A model generated the notes under the pieces. It was given only the letters and a program-made list of their open reading frames with translations. It was not told the DNA's origin and searched no databases. From positions 124,001 through 188,000 of the forward strand of contig NZ_JAGIPH010000002.1 in the NCBI RefSeq assembly GCF_017877135.1: a stretch of DNA of 64,000 nucleotides. Direction: 5' to 3'. Shown in pieces: positions 9,661 through 18,314 of this stretch. Source of the stretch: Neorhizobium galegae (lineage in GTDB: Bacteria; Pseudomonadota; Alphaproteobacteria; Rhizobiales; Rhizobiaceae). Numbering within the stretch: position 1 is the stretch's first letter; every line of letters begins with the position of its first letter. The position numbers were made by a program, and so were the translations under genes.

Positions 9661-9737
9661 GTCATGCCCCCTTCGCATGTCCTCGTGCGTTTACGTGCAT
9701 CCGGGGGAATATCTAGCATTGCGCGGAAACGCCCGAT

Positions 9738-9751
9738 TTGACATCGATCAA
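9738..9751. promoter_or_regulatory. FNR/NnrR-type box
   Basis: TTGACATCGATCAA matches the TTGAY-N4-ATCAA anaerobox except for one half-site base (C in place of T). It lies in the 151-bp gap between the RND gene stop and the Crp/Fnr gene start. The Crp/Fnr gene reads away from it, so it most likely controls that gene. Confidence 0.6.
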
Positions 9752-9811
9752 ACCGGGCGCCCGCAAAAATAGCATTCTTTCCTTGAAACGCGCCGTCTGG
9801 CGCCCGCCTGC

Positions 9812-12800
9812 CTATTCCGCCGCAAGGGGCGGCAGGCGCAGCACATTGTTTGCCGCGGGGGCACCGGAGCGGTTGTCCTGGCCGGTCGCCGGTGCGGGTA
9901 TCCGCCCCTCAAGCTCGGCAAGCCGTGCCGCATTGGCCCGCACCGCATCGCTCAGTTGCTCGGCTGACAGCACGGCTTCTTCCTCTTCCTTCTTGCCGAC
10001 GAAGCGGCCGAAGATGCGGCCGAGCAGTCGCGACAGATCATCCATGATCAGGAAGAAGGCCGGCACCACCAGCAGGCTCAGCACCGTCGAGACGATGATG
10101 CCGCCGATCACCGCAATCGCCATCGGCGAGCGGAAAGACCCGCCTTCGCCGACGCCAAGCGCTGACGGCAGCATGCCGGCCGACATGGCAATCGAGGTCA
10201 TGATGATCGGTCGGGCACGCTTGCGGCCGGCTTCCACCATGGCATGGACCCGTTCCAGCCCGTGACGGCGCATTTCTACGGCGAAATCGACCAGAAGAAT
10301 GGCGTTTTTCGTGACGATCCCCATCAGCATCAGGATGCCGATCAGCACCGGCATGGAGAGCGCATTGTTGGTGATGATCAGCGCCACGGCCACGCCGCCG
10401 ATTGCCAGCGGCAGCGAGAAGAGAATGGTGAAGGGCTGGATCACATCCTTGAACAGCAGGATCAGCACCACCAGCACCAGCAGCAGACCCAGCAGCATGG
10501 CATTGGCAAAACCCTGCACCATTTCGCCCTGCACCTTGGCGTCGCCGCTTTCGGCGAGCTGCACGGTTGGCGGCAGCTTGGTTTCCTCCACGATACGGCG
10601 GAATTCCGCCGTTGCCGTATCGAGTGCTGTGCCCTGCGGCACGTCCGATCCGATCACCACCACGCGCTGGCGCGAATGGCGCTTGATCGAGCTTGGGCCT
10701 TCCGAATAATCGATGTCGGCCACGCTGGACAGCGGCACCGAGGCTCCGGCTGCCGTGCGGATCTTGAGCGCCCGGATGGATTGCAGGTCGCGGCGCAGAT
10801 CGAGCGAGGCCTGCACGCGGATCGGGATCAGCCGGTCATCCAGCGAGATTTTTGGCAGCGCCGCATCGATATCGCCGATGGTGGCGACGCGCACGGTTTC
10901 GGAAATCTGCTGCGGGGTGATGCCAAGCCGTGCGGCTTCCGCCTTGCGCGGGCGGATCTGCAGTTCCGGCCGGGGCAGGGCGCCTTCGGAAGACACATTG
11001 GCGAGGATAGGCGAGGCGCGCAGCCGGCTTTCGAGCGTCGCCACCGCATCGTTCAGGTCGTCGCTGCTGGTCGACAGGAAGTTGAAGGTCAGCTCCCGTT
11101 CGCCGCGATCGTTGAGCTTGGTGATGCGCACATCCGGGATCGAGGCAACCTTTGCAAAGATCTCCTTCTCGATCTCCCATTGCGGGTGGGTGCGGCCGTT
11201 TTCCTGCATTTTCGGCAGGTACGGGCCGATCAGCGGCAAGTTGCCGAACGCCTTGTTGACGAGCGTCTTCACGAGCGAATGCTCGATCTTGCCGAGGATG
11301 ACACGCACGGTGGCGCGCCGAAGCTCCAGGTCGCCCTTGGGCGATGCACCGCCGAGCACGAAGACGCTTTCCACGCCCTCAAGCGACTTGATCGTGTCGT
11401 AGATCGCCGTGGAGGTGGCGGCGGTTTCGTCCAGCGTCGCGTTGGGCGGCAGTTCGACGGACAGGACGATGCGCGAGGCATCTTCCGGCGGCAGGAAGCT
11501 GCCCGGCACCTGCGCGAGAAGCATGATCGAGCCGATGAGAAAGCCGACGGCACCGACCAGCGTCAGATAGCGCATGTACCAGCGCCGCGTCGTTCCGGTG
11601 ACAAGCCAGGTATAGGCCTTCATCAGCCGGCCATCATTGTCGTGATGATCGTCCATCGCGTCTTCGGCGCGCATCAGGTAGGCGGCCATCAGCGGTGTGA
11701 TGAGACGCGCCACCAGCAGCGAGAAGAAGACCGAGAAGGCAACCGTCAGGCCGAACTGGATGAAATACTGGCCCGGAATGCCCGGCATGAAGGAAACCGG
11801 CACGAAGACGGCGATGATGGTGAAGCTGGTGGCAATGACCGCAAGCCCGATTTCATCGGCCGCTTCGAGGGCGGCGCGATAGGGCGTCTTGCCCATCTTG
11901 ATATGGCGGGCAATGTTTTCCACCTCGACGATGGCATCATCGACGAGAATGCCGGTCGCAAGCGTCAGCGCCAGGAAGCTGACGAGGTTCAGCGAAAAGC
12001 CCATCAGGTCCATCACCCAGAATGTGGGAATGGCCGACAGTGGCAAGGCAAGGGCGGAAATCAGCGTGGCGCGCCAGTTGCGCAGGAAGAGAAGCACCAC
12101 GACAACAGCAAGCAGCGCGCCTTCAATCAGCGTGTGGATCGCCGCTTCGTAATTGCCGTAGGTGAAGTAGACGGAATCGTCCACCATCTGGATGGTGACG
12201 TTCGGGTGGGCCTTGCGGATCTCGTCCAGCTGCGTCGCCACCGTCTCGGCCACCGAAACCTCGCTTGCGCCCTTGGCACGGAAGACGGCGAAGGTGACGT
12301 TCGGCTCGCCGTTGAAGCGCGAGAAGGAGCGTGGCTCCTCATAAGTATCGGTCACCCTGCCGAGATCCGACAGCGTCACGAAATTGCCGGTCGGAAGCGC
12401 AATCGTTGTGTTGGCAAGGTCGGTCACGTCGCGCGAATCGCCAAGCGTGCGGATCGTCTGCTCGTTGCCGGCAACCTGTCCCCGGCCGGAGCCCAGATCG
12501 ACATTGGTGCCGCGCAGCTGCGTGTTCACCTGCGGTGCGGTGATGCCGTAGGAATTCAGCTTTGCCGGATCGAGCGCGATGCGGATTTCCCGATCGGCAC
12601 CGCCGTAGCGGTCGATGCGGCCGATGCCCGGCTGGCCCTGCAGGGCGCGCTTGATCGTGTCGTCGACGAACCACGAGAGTTCCTCGATCGTCATGTTGGG
12701 GGAGGAGACGGCAAAGGTCTGGATCGCCTGGCCTTCGACATCCACCTTGGTGACGATCGGCTCGTCGACGGAGGCGGGCAGATCGCCCCGAATGCGGTCG

Positions 12801-13135
12801 ATGGCGTCCTTGGCATCCTGGACGGCTTCTTCCGTCGGCTTTTCGATGCGGAACAGGACGACCGTCTGCGACTGGCCGTCGGTGACGGTGGACGAGATCT
12901 CATCGACACCGCTGATCGAGGCGACCGCATCCTCGATCTCCTTCGTCACCTGCATCTCGAGTTCAGCGGGCGAGGCGCCGCTCTGCGTGACGGTGATCGA
13001 CACCACCGGCACGTCGATATTCGGAAAACGGGTGATCGGCAGCTTGTTGAAGGCCTGGATGCCCATGAACATCAGAAGGGCAAAGGCAAGCAGCGGCGCA
13101 ATCGGGTTGCGGATCGACCAGGCGGAAAAATTCAT
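9812..13135 (-). CDS. RND-family efflux permease
   Basis: Inner-membrane proton-driven pump of the AcrB/HAE-RND type, 1107 residues (somewhat longer than the usual 1030-1050 because of a C-terminal extension). It begins MNFSAWSIRNPIAPLLAF with TM1. The usual large periplasmic loops follow, with motif TLATGILVDDAIVEVENI in TM4 carrying the paired aspartates of the proton relay. A second helix block has LIGILMLMGIVTKNAILLVDFAVE. The C-terminal tail after TM12 is charged (KKEEEEAVL) and alanine/proline-rich. It is preceded by its adaptor gene with an ATGA overlap. No outer-membrane TolC-like gene is adjacent; substrate unknown. Confidence 0.95.
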   Translation of the reverse strand: MNFSAWSIRNPIAPLLAFALLMFMGIQAFNKLPITRFPNIDVPVVSITVTQSGASPAELEMQVTKEIEDAVASISGVDEISSTVTDGQSQTVVLFRIEKPTEEAVQDAKDAIDRIRGDLPASVDEPIVTKVDVEGQAIQTFAVSSPNMTIEELSWFVDDTIKRALQGQPGIGRIDRYGGADREIRIALDPAKLNSYGITAPQVNTQLRGTNVDLGSGRGQVAGNEQTIRTLGDSRDVTDLANTTIALPTGNFVTLSDLGRVTDTYEEPRSFSRFNGEPNVTFAVFRAKGASEVSVAETVATQLDEIRKAHPNVTIQMVDDSVYFTYGNYEAAIHTLIEGALLAVVVVLLFLRNWRATLISALALPLSAIPTFWVMDLMGFSLNLVSFLALTLATGILVDDAIVEVENIARHIKMGKTPYRAALEAADEIGLAVIATSFTIIAVFVPVSFMPGIPGQYFIQFGLTVAFSVFFSLLVARLITPLMAAYLMRAEDAMDDHHDNDGRLMKAYTWLVTGTTRRWYMRYLTLVGAVGFLIGSIMLLAQVPGSFLPPEDASRIVLSVELPPNATLDETAATSTAIYDTIKSLEGVESVFVLGGASPKGDLELRRATVRVILGKIEHSLVKTLVNKAFGNLPLIGPYLPKMQENGRTHPQWEIEKEIFAKVASIPDVRITKLNDRGERELTFNFLSTSSDDLNDAVATLESRLRASPILANVSSEGALPRPELQIRPRKAEAARLGITPQQISETVRVATIGDIDAALPKISLDDRLIPIRVQASLDLRRDLQSIRALKIRTAAGASVPLSSVADIDYSEGPSSIKRHSRQRVVVIGSDVPQGTALDTATAEFRRIVEETKLPPTVQLAESGDAKVQGEMVQGFANAMLLGLLLVLVVLILLFKDVIQPFTILFSLPLAIGGVAVALIITNNALSMPVLIGILMLMGIVTKNAILLVDFAVEMRRHGLERVHAMVEAGRKRARPIIMTSIAMSAGMLPSALGVGEGGSFRSPMAIAVIGGIIVSTVLSLLVVPAFFLIMDDLSRLLGRIFGRFVGKKEEEEAVLSAEQLSDAVRANAARLAELEGRIPAPATGQDNRSGAPAANNVLRLPPLAAE

Positions 13136-14346
13136 CGGGTGAGCCCCTGGTTCGACGCGACGGGCGCGGCCCGCACCGGCGTGATGCGGTCGCCGTCGCG
13201 CACGAAGGCGCCGGCCTTGGCAACCACCACGTCTCCTTCGGAAAGACCGCTGCGGATCTCCACGAAGCCCTTGGACTGGATGCCGGTCTCGATCGTCACC
13301 TGCTTGACGACGTTATCCTCGACCTTGCGGGCGATGGAGCCATGGCGGTCGGTGTTGACGGCCGATTGCGGGAGCGTCAGCGCCGTAGTTTCGGTGATGA
13401 TGATCTCGGCCGTACCATACATGCCGGCCTTGGCGCCGCTGTTTTCATCGACGGTGATGTGCACCGCGCCGAGCCGGGTCACCGGATCGACGGTCGGGGC
13501 AACGAGCCGCACCGTTCCCGACAGCGTATCGCTGCCGCCATTGACCGCAATCCGCGCCGTCTGGCCGGACTTGATGCGGCGGACATCGCTTTCGGCAACG
13601 TCGGCCACCAGTTCGATGCGGCCTTCGCGAATGAGGGTAAACAGCGGCGAGCTAGTCCCGGCGGCAATGGCGCCGACCTTGGCATTGCGCACGGACACCA
13701 CGCCATCGACAGGCGCCTTGACGGCGGTGCGCTCCAGCCGGAGATCGATATCGTCGATCTGGGCGGCGACCACCTTGATGTCGGCCTCTCCGACGCTGAC
13801 GGCCTGGCGCGCCGCATTGAGGCGGGCTTCGGCGGCGGCGGCAGAGGCGGTGAGCTGCTCCACCTGCGAGGCGGACACGGTGCCGTTGCGGCTCAAGGTT
13901 TCGGCGCGGTTGCGCTGGCGCACCGCGTCCTCGGCATTGGCCTGCGCCTCGATGACCTGCGCCTGATACTGCGCAAGCGCTGCCTCTGCCTTGACCTTGT
14001 TGGCCTGCTGCTGGCTTTTCTGCAGCAGAAGGGCGTCTTCGTTCAGCGTCGCCATCACGTCGCCCGCCTTGACGCGGTCGCCGACATCGGCGCCCAGCGT
14101 CTTGATCGACAGGCCGTCCACCAGCGGCTGCACATAGATTTCCTGGACGGCGCGGATCGTGCCGCTCGCCACCACGCTATCGACCAGCGGCCGCGCGACC
14201 GCCTCCGTCACGACAATCGCGGGAAGGGCCGCGCGCGTGGCAACCGGTGCCGCCGGTTCTTCGGCACGGGCATGAGGCACATATGGTGTTGTCCACAGCA
14301 GGGCGGCGGTTGTCAGGGCGGCAATCGGCGTCATTGGGCGTGTCAT
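13132..14346 (-). CDS. RND efflux periplasmic adaptor (membrane fusion protein)
   Basis: About 404 residues from the ATG at 14346, chosen because a clear signal peptide follows (MTRPMTPIAALTTAALLW..ARAEEP). The open frame extends further upstream but that part is arginine-rich and non-family. Domains in order: beta-barrel/lipoyl half motif (VASGTIRAVQEIYVQPLVDG), a long alpha-helical hairpin (QQANKVKAEAALAQYQAQ to EARLNAARQAV), then the second lipoyl half (VKAPVDGVVSVRNAKVGA) and barrel domains. It would link the RND permease to an outer-membrane channel. Its stop overlaps the permease start (ATGA). Confidence 0.93.
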   Translation of the reverse strand: MTRPMTPIAALTTAALLWTTPYVPHARAEEPAAPVATRAALPAIVVTEAVARPLVDSVVASGTIRAVQEIYVQPLVDGLSIKTLGADVGDRVKAGDVMATLNEDALLLQKSQQQANKVKAEAALAQYQAQVIEAQANAEDAVRQRNRAETLSRNGTVSASQVEQLTASAAAAEARLNAARQAVSVGEADIKVVAAQIDDIDLRLERTAVKAPVDGVVSVRNAKVGAIAAGTSSPLFTLIREGRIELVADVAESDVRRIKSGQTARIAVNGGSDTLSGTVRLVAPTVDPVTRLGAVHITVDENSGAKAGMYGTAEIIITETTALTLPQSAVNTDRHGSIARKVEDNVVKQVTIETGIQSKGFVEIRSGLSEGDVVVAKAGAFVRDGDRITPVRAAPVASNQGLTR

Positions 14347-14701
14347 CGGCAGTCTGGACCTGTTCCTGCAAGCGGCCGCTTCCCTTGTCGCAAGGGGCGG
14401 CTTTATCCGAGAGCAATTTGAAGTATGCCGATGCGACCAGCCTCCCCGCCGTCCGCCCGGTCCGTGTCGCAGCCGGTGCGCGAACACCTTGCCGACTGAT
14501 AGGTGGTTACGCGGAAAATGCTGCGCAAGATCACCCGGTGCTGAAACATGATCAGCTTAACCGTAACGGTCGGGAGGATCAATTGCAGGGCGGCATGAGC
14601 TTCGCCGATAGGGCGAACCTGTCACCCAAAAACAATAAAAAACGCGCGGCCAAGGCCGCGCGTCAAGATGATGTTCCGGTATAGTCCGGGATGTCTTTTT
14701 A
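14347..14701. other. Intergenic region between efflux and pyrimidine ABC operons
   Basis: 355 bp without a supported gene. It should hold the promoter of the RND operon near 14350-14500 (no clear operator seen) and contains the terminator at 14628-14663 that ends the leftward ABC operon. A plus-strand frame here has no coding character. Confidence 0.5.
14628..14663 (-). terminator. Rho-independent terminator of the ABC/pyrimidine operon
   Basis: Perfect inverted repeat ACGCGCGGCC-AA-GGCCGCGCGT (14642-14663). On the minus strand it is followed by a long T-rich tract (14628-14641 read as A-rich on plus). It lies 39 bp past the stop of the substrate-binding protein gene, so it is a textbook terminator for that leftward transcript. 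Confidence 0.85.
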
Positions 14702-15694
14702 TTACTTCAGGGCCGCTGCCGTGATTTCGGTCGTATAGGCGCCCTTCGGTTCCTTGGTGATGACCGGATCGGAACCGCCGCCAAGCAGCGTCTTCACCGT
14801 GCGATCATAATCGGCCTTGTCGAGCGCGCCGTTGGAGCCGGCGGTCAGCTTGGCCACTTCACCCATCATGCGCTTCTGGTGCTTTTCGGTCTGCGCGCCG
14901 GACGCGTCGTTATCCAGCACGATGCCGGCGGCTTCGTCCGGGTTCTTCTCGGCCCATTTCCAGCCCTTCATCGAGGCGCGGACGAACTTGACCATCTTTT
15001 CCTTGAAGGCCGGGTCCTTCAGCTTGTCTTCCAGCACGTAGAGGCCGTCTTCGAGCGTTGCCACGCCTTCCGTCTCATACTTGAAGGTGACCAGTTGCTC
15101 CGGCTTGATGCCGGCATCAATGACCTGCCAGTATTCGTTATAGGTCATGGTGGAAATGCAGGCGGCCTGCTTCTGCAGGAGCGGATCGACGTTGAAGCCC
15201 TGCTTCAGCACCTTCACGCCATCGGCCGATCCGTCCGTCTTGATGCCGAGCGTCGCCATCCAGGAGAGGAACGGATATTCGTTGCCGAAGAACCAGACGC
15301 CGAGCGTCTTGCCCTTGAAGTCGGCCGGCTTGGTGATGGCAGTTTCCTTCAGGCACGTCAGCATCATGCCGGAGGACTTGAAGGGCTGGGCGATGTTGAC
15401 GAGCGGAACGCCCTTTTCGCGCGTGGCAAGCGCCGACGGCATCCAGTCGACGATCACGTCGGCGCCGCCGCCAGCCAGAACCTGCGGGGGCGCGATGTCC
15501 GGGCCGCCCGGCTTGATGTCGACGTCGAGGCCTTCTTCCTTGTAGAAGCCCTTGTCCTTGGCAACGTAATAGCCGGCGAACTGGGCCTGCGTCACCCATT
15601 TCAGCTGCAGCGTCACCTTGTCGGCGGCAGCGGCCTGCATGGCCGTCAGGGACACGGCTGCAGCCAGCAGCAGGGAGGCAAGTTTGATTGTCAT
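14702..15694 (-). CDS. ABC transporter substrate-binding protein, NMT1/ThiY-like
   Basis: 330 residues with a clear signal peptide (ending MQAAAADK). The mature part is of the NMT1/THI5-like periplasmic-binding type: VTLQLKWVTQAQFAGYYVAKDKGFYKEEGLDV, GPDIAPPQVLAGGGADVIVDWMPSALA, GKTLGVWFFGNEYPF. Such proteins bind pyrimidine-like ligands (thiamine precursor HMP, riboflavin, pyrimidines). The adjoining permeases, ATPase and dihydropyrimidinase gene suggest a uracil, thymine or hydantoin ligand; that is inference from context. It is the last gene of the leftward operon. Confidence 0.9.
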   Translation of the reverse strand: MTIKLASLLLAAAVSLTAMQAAAADKVTLQLKWVTQAQFAGYYVAKDKGFYKEEGLDVDIKPGGPDIAPPQVLAGGGADVIVDWMPSALATREKGVPLVNIAQPFKSSGMMLTCLKETAITKPADFKGKTLGVWFFGNEYPFLSWMATLGIKTDGSADGVKVLKQGFNVDPLLQKQAACISTMTYNEYWQVIDAGIKPEQLVTFKYETEGVATLEDGLYVLEDKLKDPAFKEKMVKFVRASMKGWKWAEKNPDEAAGIVLDNDASGAQTEKHQKRMMGEVAKLTAGSNGALDKADYDRTVKTLLGGGSDPVITKEPKGAYTTEITAAALK

Positions 15695-15732
15695 GGTTCA
15701 GTTCCCTCTTGTTGTTGTGTTCGTTTCTACCC

Positions 15733-16599
15733 TTACGCCCGCCCACCACGGACGGACGGATGCCAGAAGGTGACGGCCCGCTCCCCGAGCGCCACCAGAC
15801 CATAGAAGACCGAGCCTGCGACGGCTGCAACCGCGATTTCGGCCCAGACCATGTCGACATTGCTGCGCCCGACTTCGGTGGAAATGCGAAAGCCCATGCC
15901 GACAATGGGTGTGCCGAAGAACTCCGCCACGATGGCACCGATCAGCGCCAGCGTCGAATTGATCTTCAGCGCGTTGAAGATGAACGGCCAGGCGGCCGGA
16001 AGCCTAAGCTTGACGAGCGTCTGGCCCCAGCCGGCGGCATAGGTGCGCATCAGGTCGCGTTCCATGTGGCTGGAGGCCGAAAGCCCCTGCACCGTGTTCA
16101 CCAGCATGGGGAAGAAGGTCATGATGACGACGACGGCCACCTTGGAAGGCCAGTCGAATCCGAACCACATGACCATGATCGGTGCAACCCCGACGACCGG
16201 CAGCGCCGAGACGAAATTGCCGATGGGCAGCAGGCCTTTCTGCAGGAAGGGCGAGCGGTCGATGAGGATCGCCACGACAAAGCCGAGCCCGCAGCCGGCG
16301 ACATAGCCGGTGATGACCGATTTCAGAAATGTCTGCTGGAAATCCGCCCAGAGGATCGGGGTCGAGGAGAGGATGCGCGCGCCGATCATAGACGGCGGCG
16401 GCAGGAGGATCGTCGGGATGGCAAAGCCGCGCACGACGCATTCCCAGATGACGAGCAGCGTGATGCCGAACAGTACGGGCACGGCAATCCCGATCAGGCG
16501 TGCAAGCGCCAGGTTTTTCGGCCTCTGCTTCACCAGCCAGGCATTCAGCCCCCAGGCAAAGATCCAGAAGAGGAGGGCAAAGACGAGAGTGCCGTTCAT
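15733..16599 (-). CDS. ABC transporter permease (second subunit)
   Basis: 288 residues from the ATG at 16599, which overlaps the previous permease stop (ATGA). A longer in-frame opening to 17256 is antisense-free but runs inside the other permease and has no family character. Six or so membrane helices are visible. The BPD-type permease EAA-like loop is ADLMRTYAAGWGQTLVKLRLPAAWPFIF (written here in part: YAAGWGQTLVKLRLPAAWP), which contacts the ATPase. It resembles SsuC/ThiX-type permeases. It forms a heterodimer with the 16596-17474 product. Confidence 0.9.
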   Translation of the reverse strand: MNGTLVFALLFWIFAWGLNAWLVKQRPKNLALARLIGIAVPVLFGITLLVIWECVVRGFAIPTILLPPPSMIGARILSSTPILWADFQQTFLKSVITGYVAGCGLGFVVAILIDRSPFLQKGLLPIGNFVSALPVVGVAPIMVMWFGFDWPSKVAVVVIMTFFPMLVNTVQGLSASSHMERDLMRTYAAGWGQTLVKLRLPAAWPFIFNALKINSTLALIGAIVAEFFGTPIVGMGFRISTEVGRSNVDMVWAEIAVAAVAGSVFYGLVALGERAVTFWHPSVRGGRA

Positions 16600-17474
16600 G
16601 GCTTTACCCCCATGCGCTTCAGCACGCGGTGATGGGCAAAGCCGACGATGGAAACGAGCACGGCGGCAAGGCCGGCGGCCATGAAGAGGGCAGCCCAGAT
16701 CTGGATCGTCTGGCCGTAATAGGAGCCGGACAGCAGGCGCGCGCCAAGCCCCGCCACCGCACCCGTCGGCAGTTCGCCAACGATGGCGCCGACCAGCGAA
16801 ATGGCAATCGCCACCTTCAGCGAGGTGAAGAGATAAGGCATGGAGGCCGGCCAGCGCAGCTTCCAGAAGGTTTGCGCCGGGCTTGCATGATAGGTGTGCA
16901 TGAGATCGATCAGCAGCACGTCGGGACTGCGCAGGCCCTTCACCATGCCGACGACGATGGGGAAGAAGGACAGATAGGTGGAAATCAGCGCCTTCGGCAT
17001 CAGCCCGGAAATACCGATTGAGTTCAAAACGACGATGATCATTGGCGCAATGGCAAGGATCGGGATGGTCTGGCTGGCGATCACCCAGGGCATCAGCGAG
17101 CGATCCATCGCCCGGCTGTGAACGATGCCGATGGCAAGCGCGATGCCCAGTACCGTGCCCATGCCGAAGCCCGCAAGCGTCGCCGACAGCGTCACCCATG
17201 CGTGATAGACGAGGCTGCGCTTGGAGGTGACCGCCTTGTTGACGGTCGTATCCCAAAGCTCCGCGAGGATCTGGTGCGGTGCGGGCAGAACCGGCCGCTC
17301 CTGCGCGAAGCTGCGCTCCACCAGTTGCGACAGCGTGACCGTTTCGCCGGCGCGTGCGGCCTGATCGCGCACAAAGGGAGCATTCAGATAAACGACGGCG
17401 ACATGCCAGAGCACGAGTATGGCGGCAATGACGGTAAGGACCGGCAGGATGCGGTCGCGGAATAGGCTGGTCAT
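16596..17474 (-). CDS. ABC transporter permease (first subunit)
   Basis: 292 residues, BPD-type inner-membrane permease. One N-terminal helix, a periplasmic loop with a short Q/E-rich insert, then five core helices. The coupling loop is YHASPAQTFWKLRWPASMPYLF. The start overlaps the stop of the upstream DUF559 gene by 4 bp and its own stop overlaps the second permease, so the three reading frames are translationally coupled. Role: nucleobase-type import as inferred for the whole operon. Confidence 0.9.
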   Translation of the reverse strand: MTSLFRDRILPVLTVIAAILVLWHVAVVYLNAPFVRDQAARAGETVTLSQLVERSFAQERPVLPAPHQILAELWDTTVNKAVTSKRSLVYHAWVTLSATLAGFGMGTVLGIALAIGIVHSRAMDRSLMPWVIASQTIPILAIAPMIIVVLNSIGISGLMPKALISTYLSFFPIVVGMVKGLRSPDVLLIDLMHTYHASPAQTFWKLRWPASMPYLFTSLKVAIAISLVGAIVGELPTGAVAGLGARLLSGSYYGQTIQIWAALFMAAGLAAVLVSIVGFAHHRVLKRMGVKP

Positions 17475-17854
17475 GGGGTGACGCCCTCCGTCAGAAAGGG
17501 GGCAAGCTCCGTCTCCAGCATCGTGAAGATCGCGTCCGGGCAGCCGATCACGTCCGCATTGTCGAAGCGCAGGACCTTAAAACCTTGCCTCGTCAGAAAC
17601 GCGTCTCGCTGCGCGTCGTGCTTGCGGCCAAACTCTGTCTCATGGCTGTCGCCATCCACTTCGATGATAATGCGGGCAGAGAGCCACGCGAAATCGGCGA
17701 TGTAGGGCCCGATCGGCGTTTCCCGACGGAAGCGAGCGCCACGGGAGCGAAGGTCTCGCAGCAGATCCCACATCTGCCGTTCTGCCTTCGTCAATTCCCG
17801 TCGCAATGTTTTTGCACGACCGCGCGTCTTGGCATCGATGTTGGAATGCGGCAT
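17471..17854 (-). CDS. DUF559 endonuclease-like protein
   Basis: 127 residues from the ATG at 17854. The open frame continues upstream through repeat DNA to 18325, but that translation is low-complexity and not part of the family. The DUF559 domain (Vsr/restriction-like fold) is complete: KTLRRELTKAERQMWDLLRDLR, FRRETPIGPYIADFAW, the catalytic-type IIEVDGDSHE and VLRFDNADVI. Such proteins are widespread in rhizobia and often near palindromic repeats; DNA cleavage is presumed but undemonstrated. It is wedged inside the ABC operon between ATPase and permease and overlaps the permease start (ATGA). Confidence 0.85.
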   Translation of the reverse strand: MPHSNIDAKTRGRAKTLRRELTKAERQMWDLLRDLRSRGARFRRETPIGPYIADFAWLSARIIIEVDGDSHETEFGRKHDAQRDAFLTRQGFKVLRFDNADVIGCPDAIFTMLETELAPFLTEGVTP

Positions 17855-17882
17855 CGGGCACTCCTTTTTCAAGGTCGTTGAG

Positions 17883-18073
17883 GCCAACACCCCCTCTGGC
17901 CTGCCGGCCATCTCCCCCACAAGGGGGGAGACCGTGTGGGGCGGGCTCACTGCCCCAATCTCAACTTTAAACGTTCGAGCTGAACGCGAACGAGATCTCG
18001 TCCTGGTGAGGCGGGCGCTTGTGGCAGGTAAGCCCCTCCCCCTTGTGGGGAGGGGTTGGGGAGGGGTCTTTTT
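17883..18073. repeat. Composite palindromic repeat, copy 1
   Basis: About 190 bp bounded by two G/C-rich palindromes. The left block reads CTGGCCTGCCGGCCATCTCC followed by CCCACAAGGGGGGAGACC. The right block contains CCCCTCCCCCTTGTGGGGAG then GGGTTGGGGAGGGG and a T-run. The middle part (AGCTGAACGCG, AGATCTC) is shared with copy 2 at 18117-18306 but more diverged. This is the style of rhizobial intergenic RIME/REP-like elements. The right block can fold into a strong hairpin followed by T's on the plus strand. Confidence 0.8.
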
Positions 18074-18116
18074 CGCCACGCTCCACGCGCACCTTTTTGG
18101 AAAGTTGGTTGTCGCC

Positions 18117-18306
18117 GCCAACCCCCCCTCTGGCCTGCCGGCCATCTCCCCCACAAGGGGGGAGACCGCGAGGGGCGAGCTCTCTGCCTCACGTTTAATT
18201 TGAAGAGTTTGAGCTGAACGCGCACAAGATCTCTGCCTGGTGGGGCGAGTGCTTGTGGCACGTAAGCCCCTCCCCCTTGTGGGGAGGGGTTGGGGAGGGG
18301 TTTTTT
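18117..18306. repeat. Composite palindromic repeat, copy 2
   Basis: Second copy of the element at 17883-18073 in the same orientation, 234 bp further on, with the same end blocks and a T-run at 18301-18306. The two copies lie in the 460-bp gap between the ABC ATPase and DUF559 genes. The unique 43 bp between them contains no gene. Confidence 0.8.
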
Positions 18307-18314
18307 CCTGAATG

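Noticed and set aside
10244-13966. A 1240-codon plus-strand open frame opposite the RND pump
   Set aside because: It is antisense to two well-recognised genes (permease and adaptor), has histidine/arginine/aspartate-rich composition typical of shadow frames in high-GC coding DNA, and matches no family.
16600-17256. N-terminal extension of the second permease
   Set aside because: Lies wholly inside the first permease gene in another frame; the family start with an ATGA overlap is at 16599.
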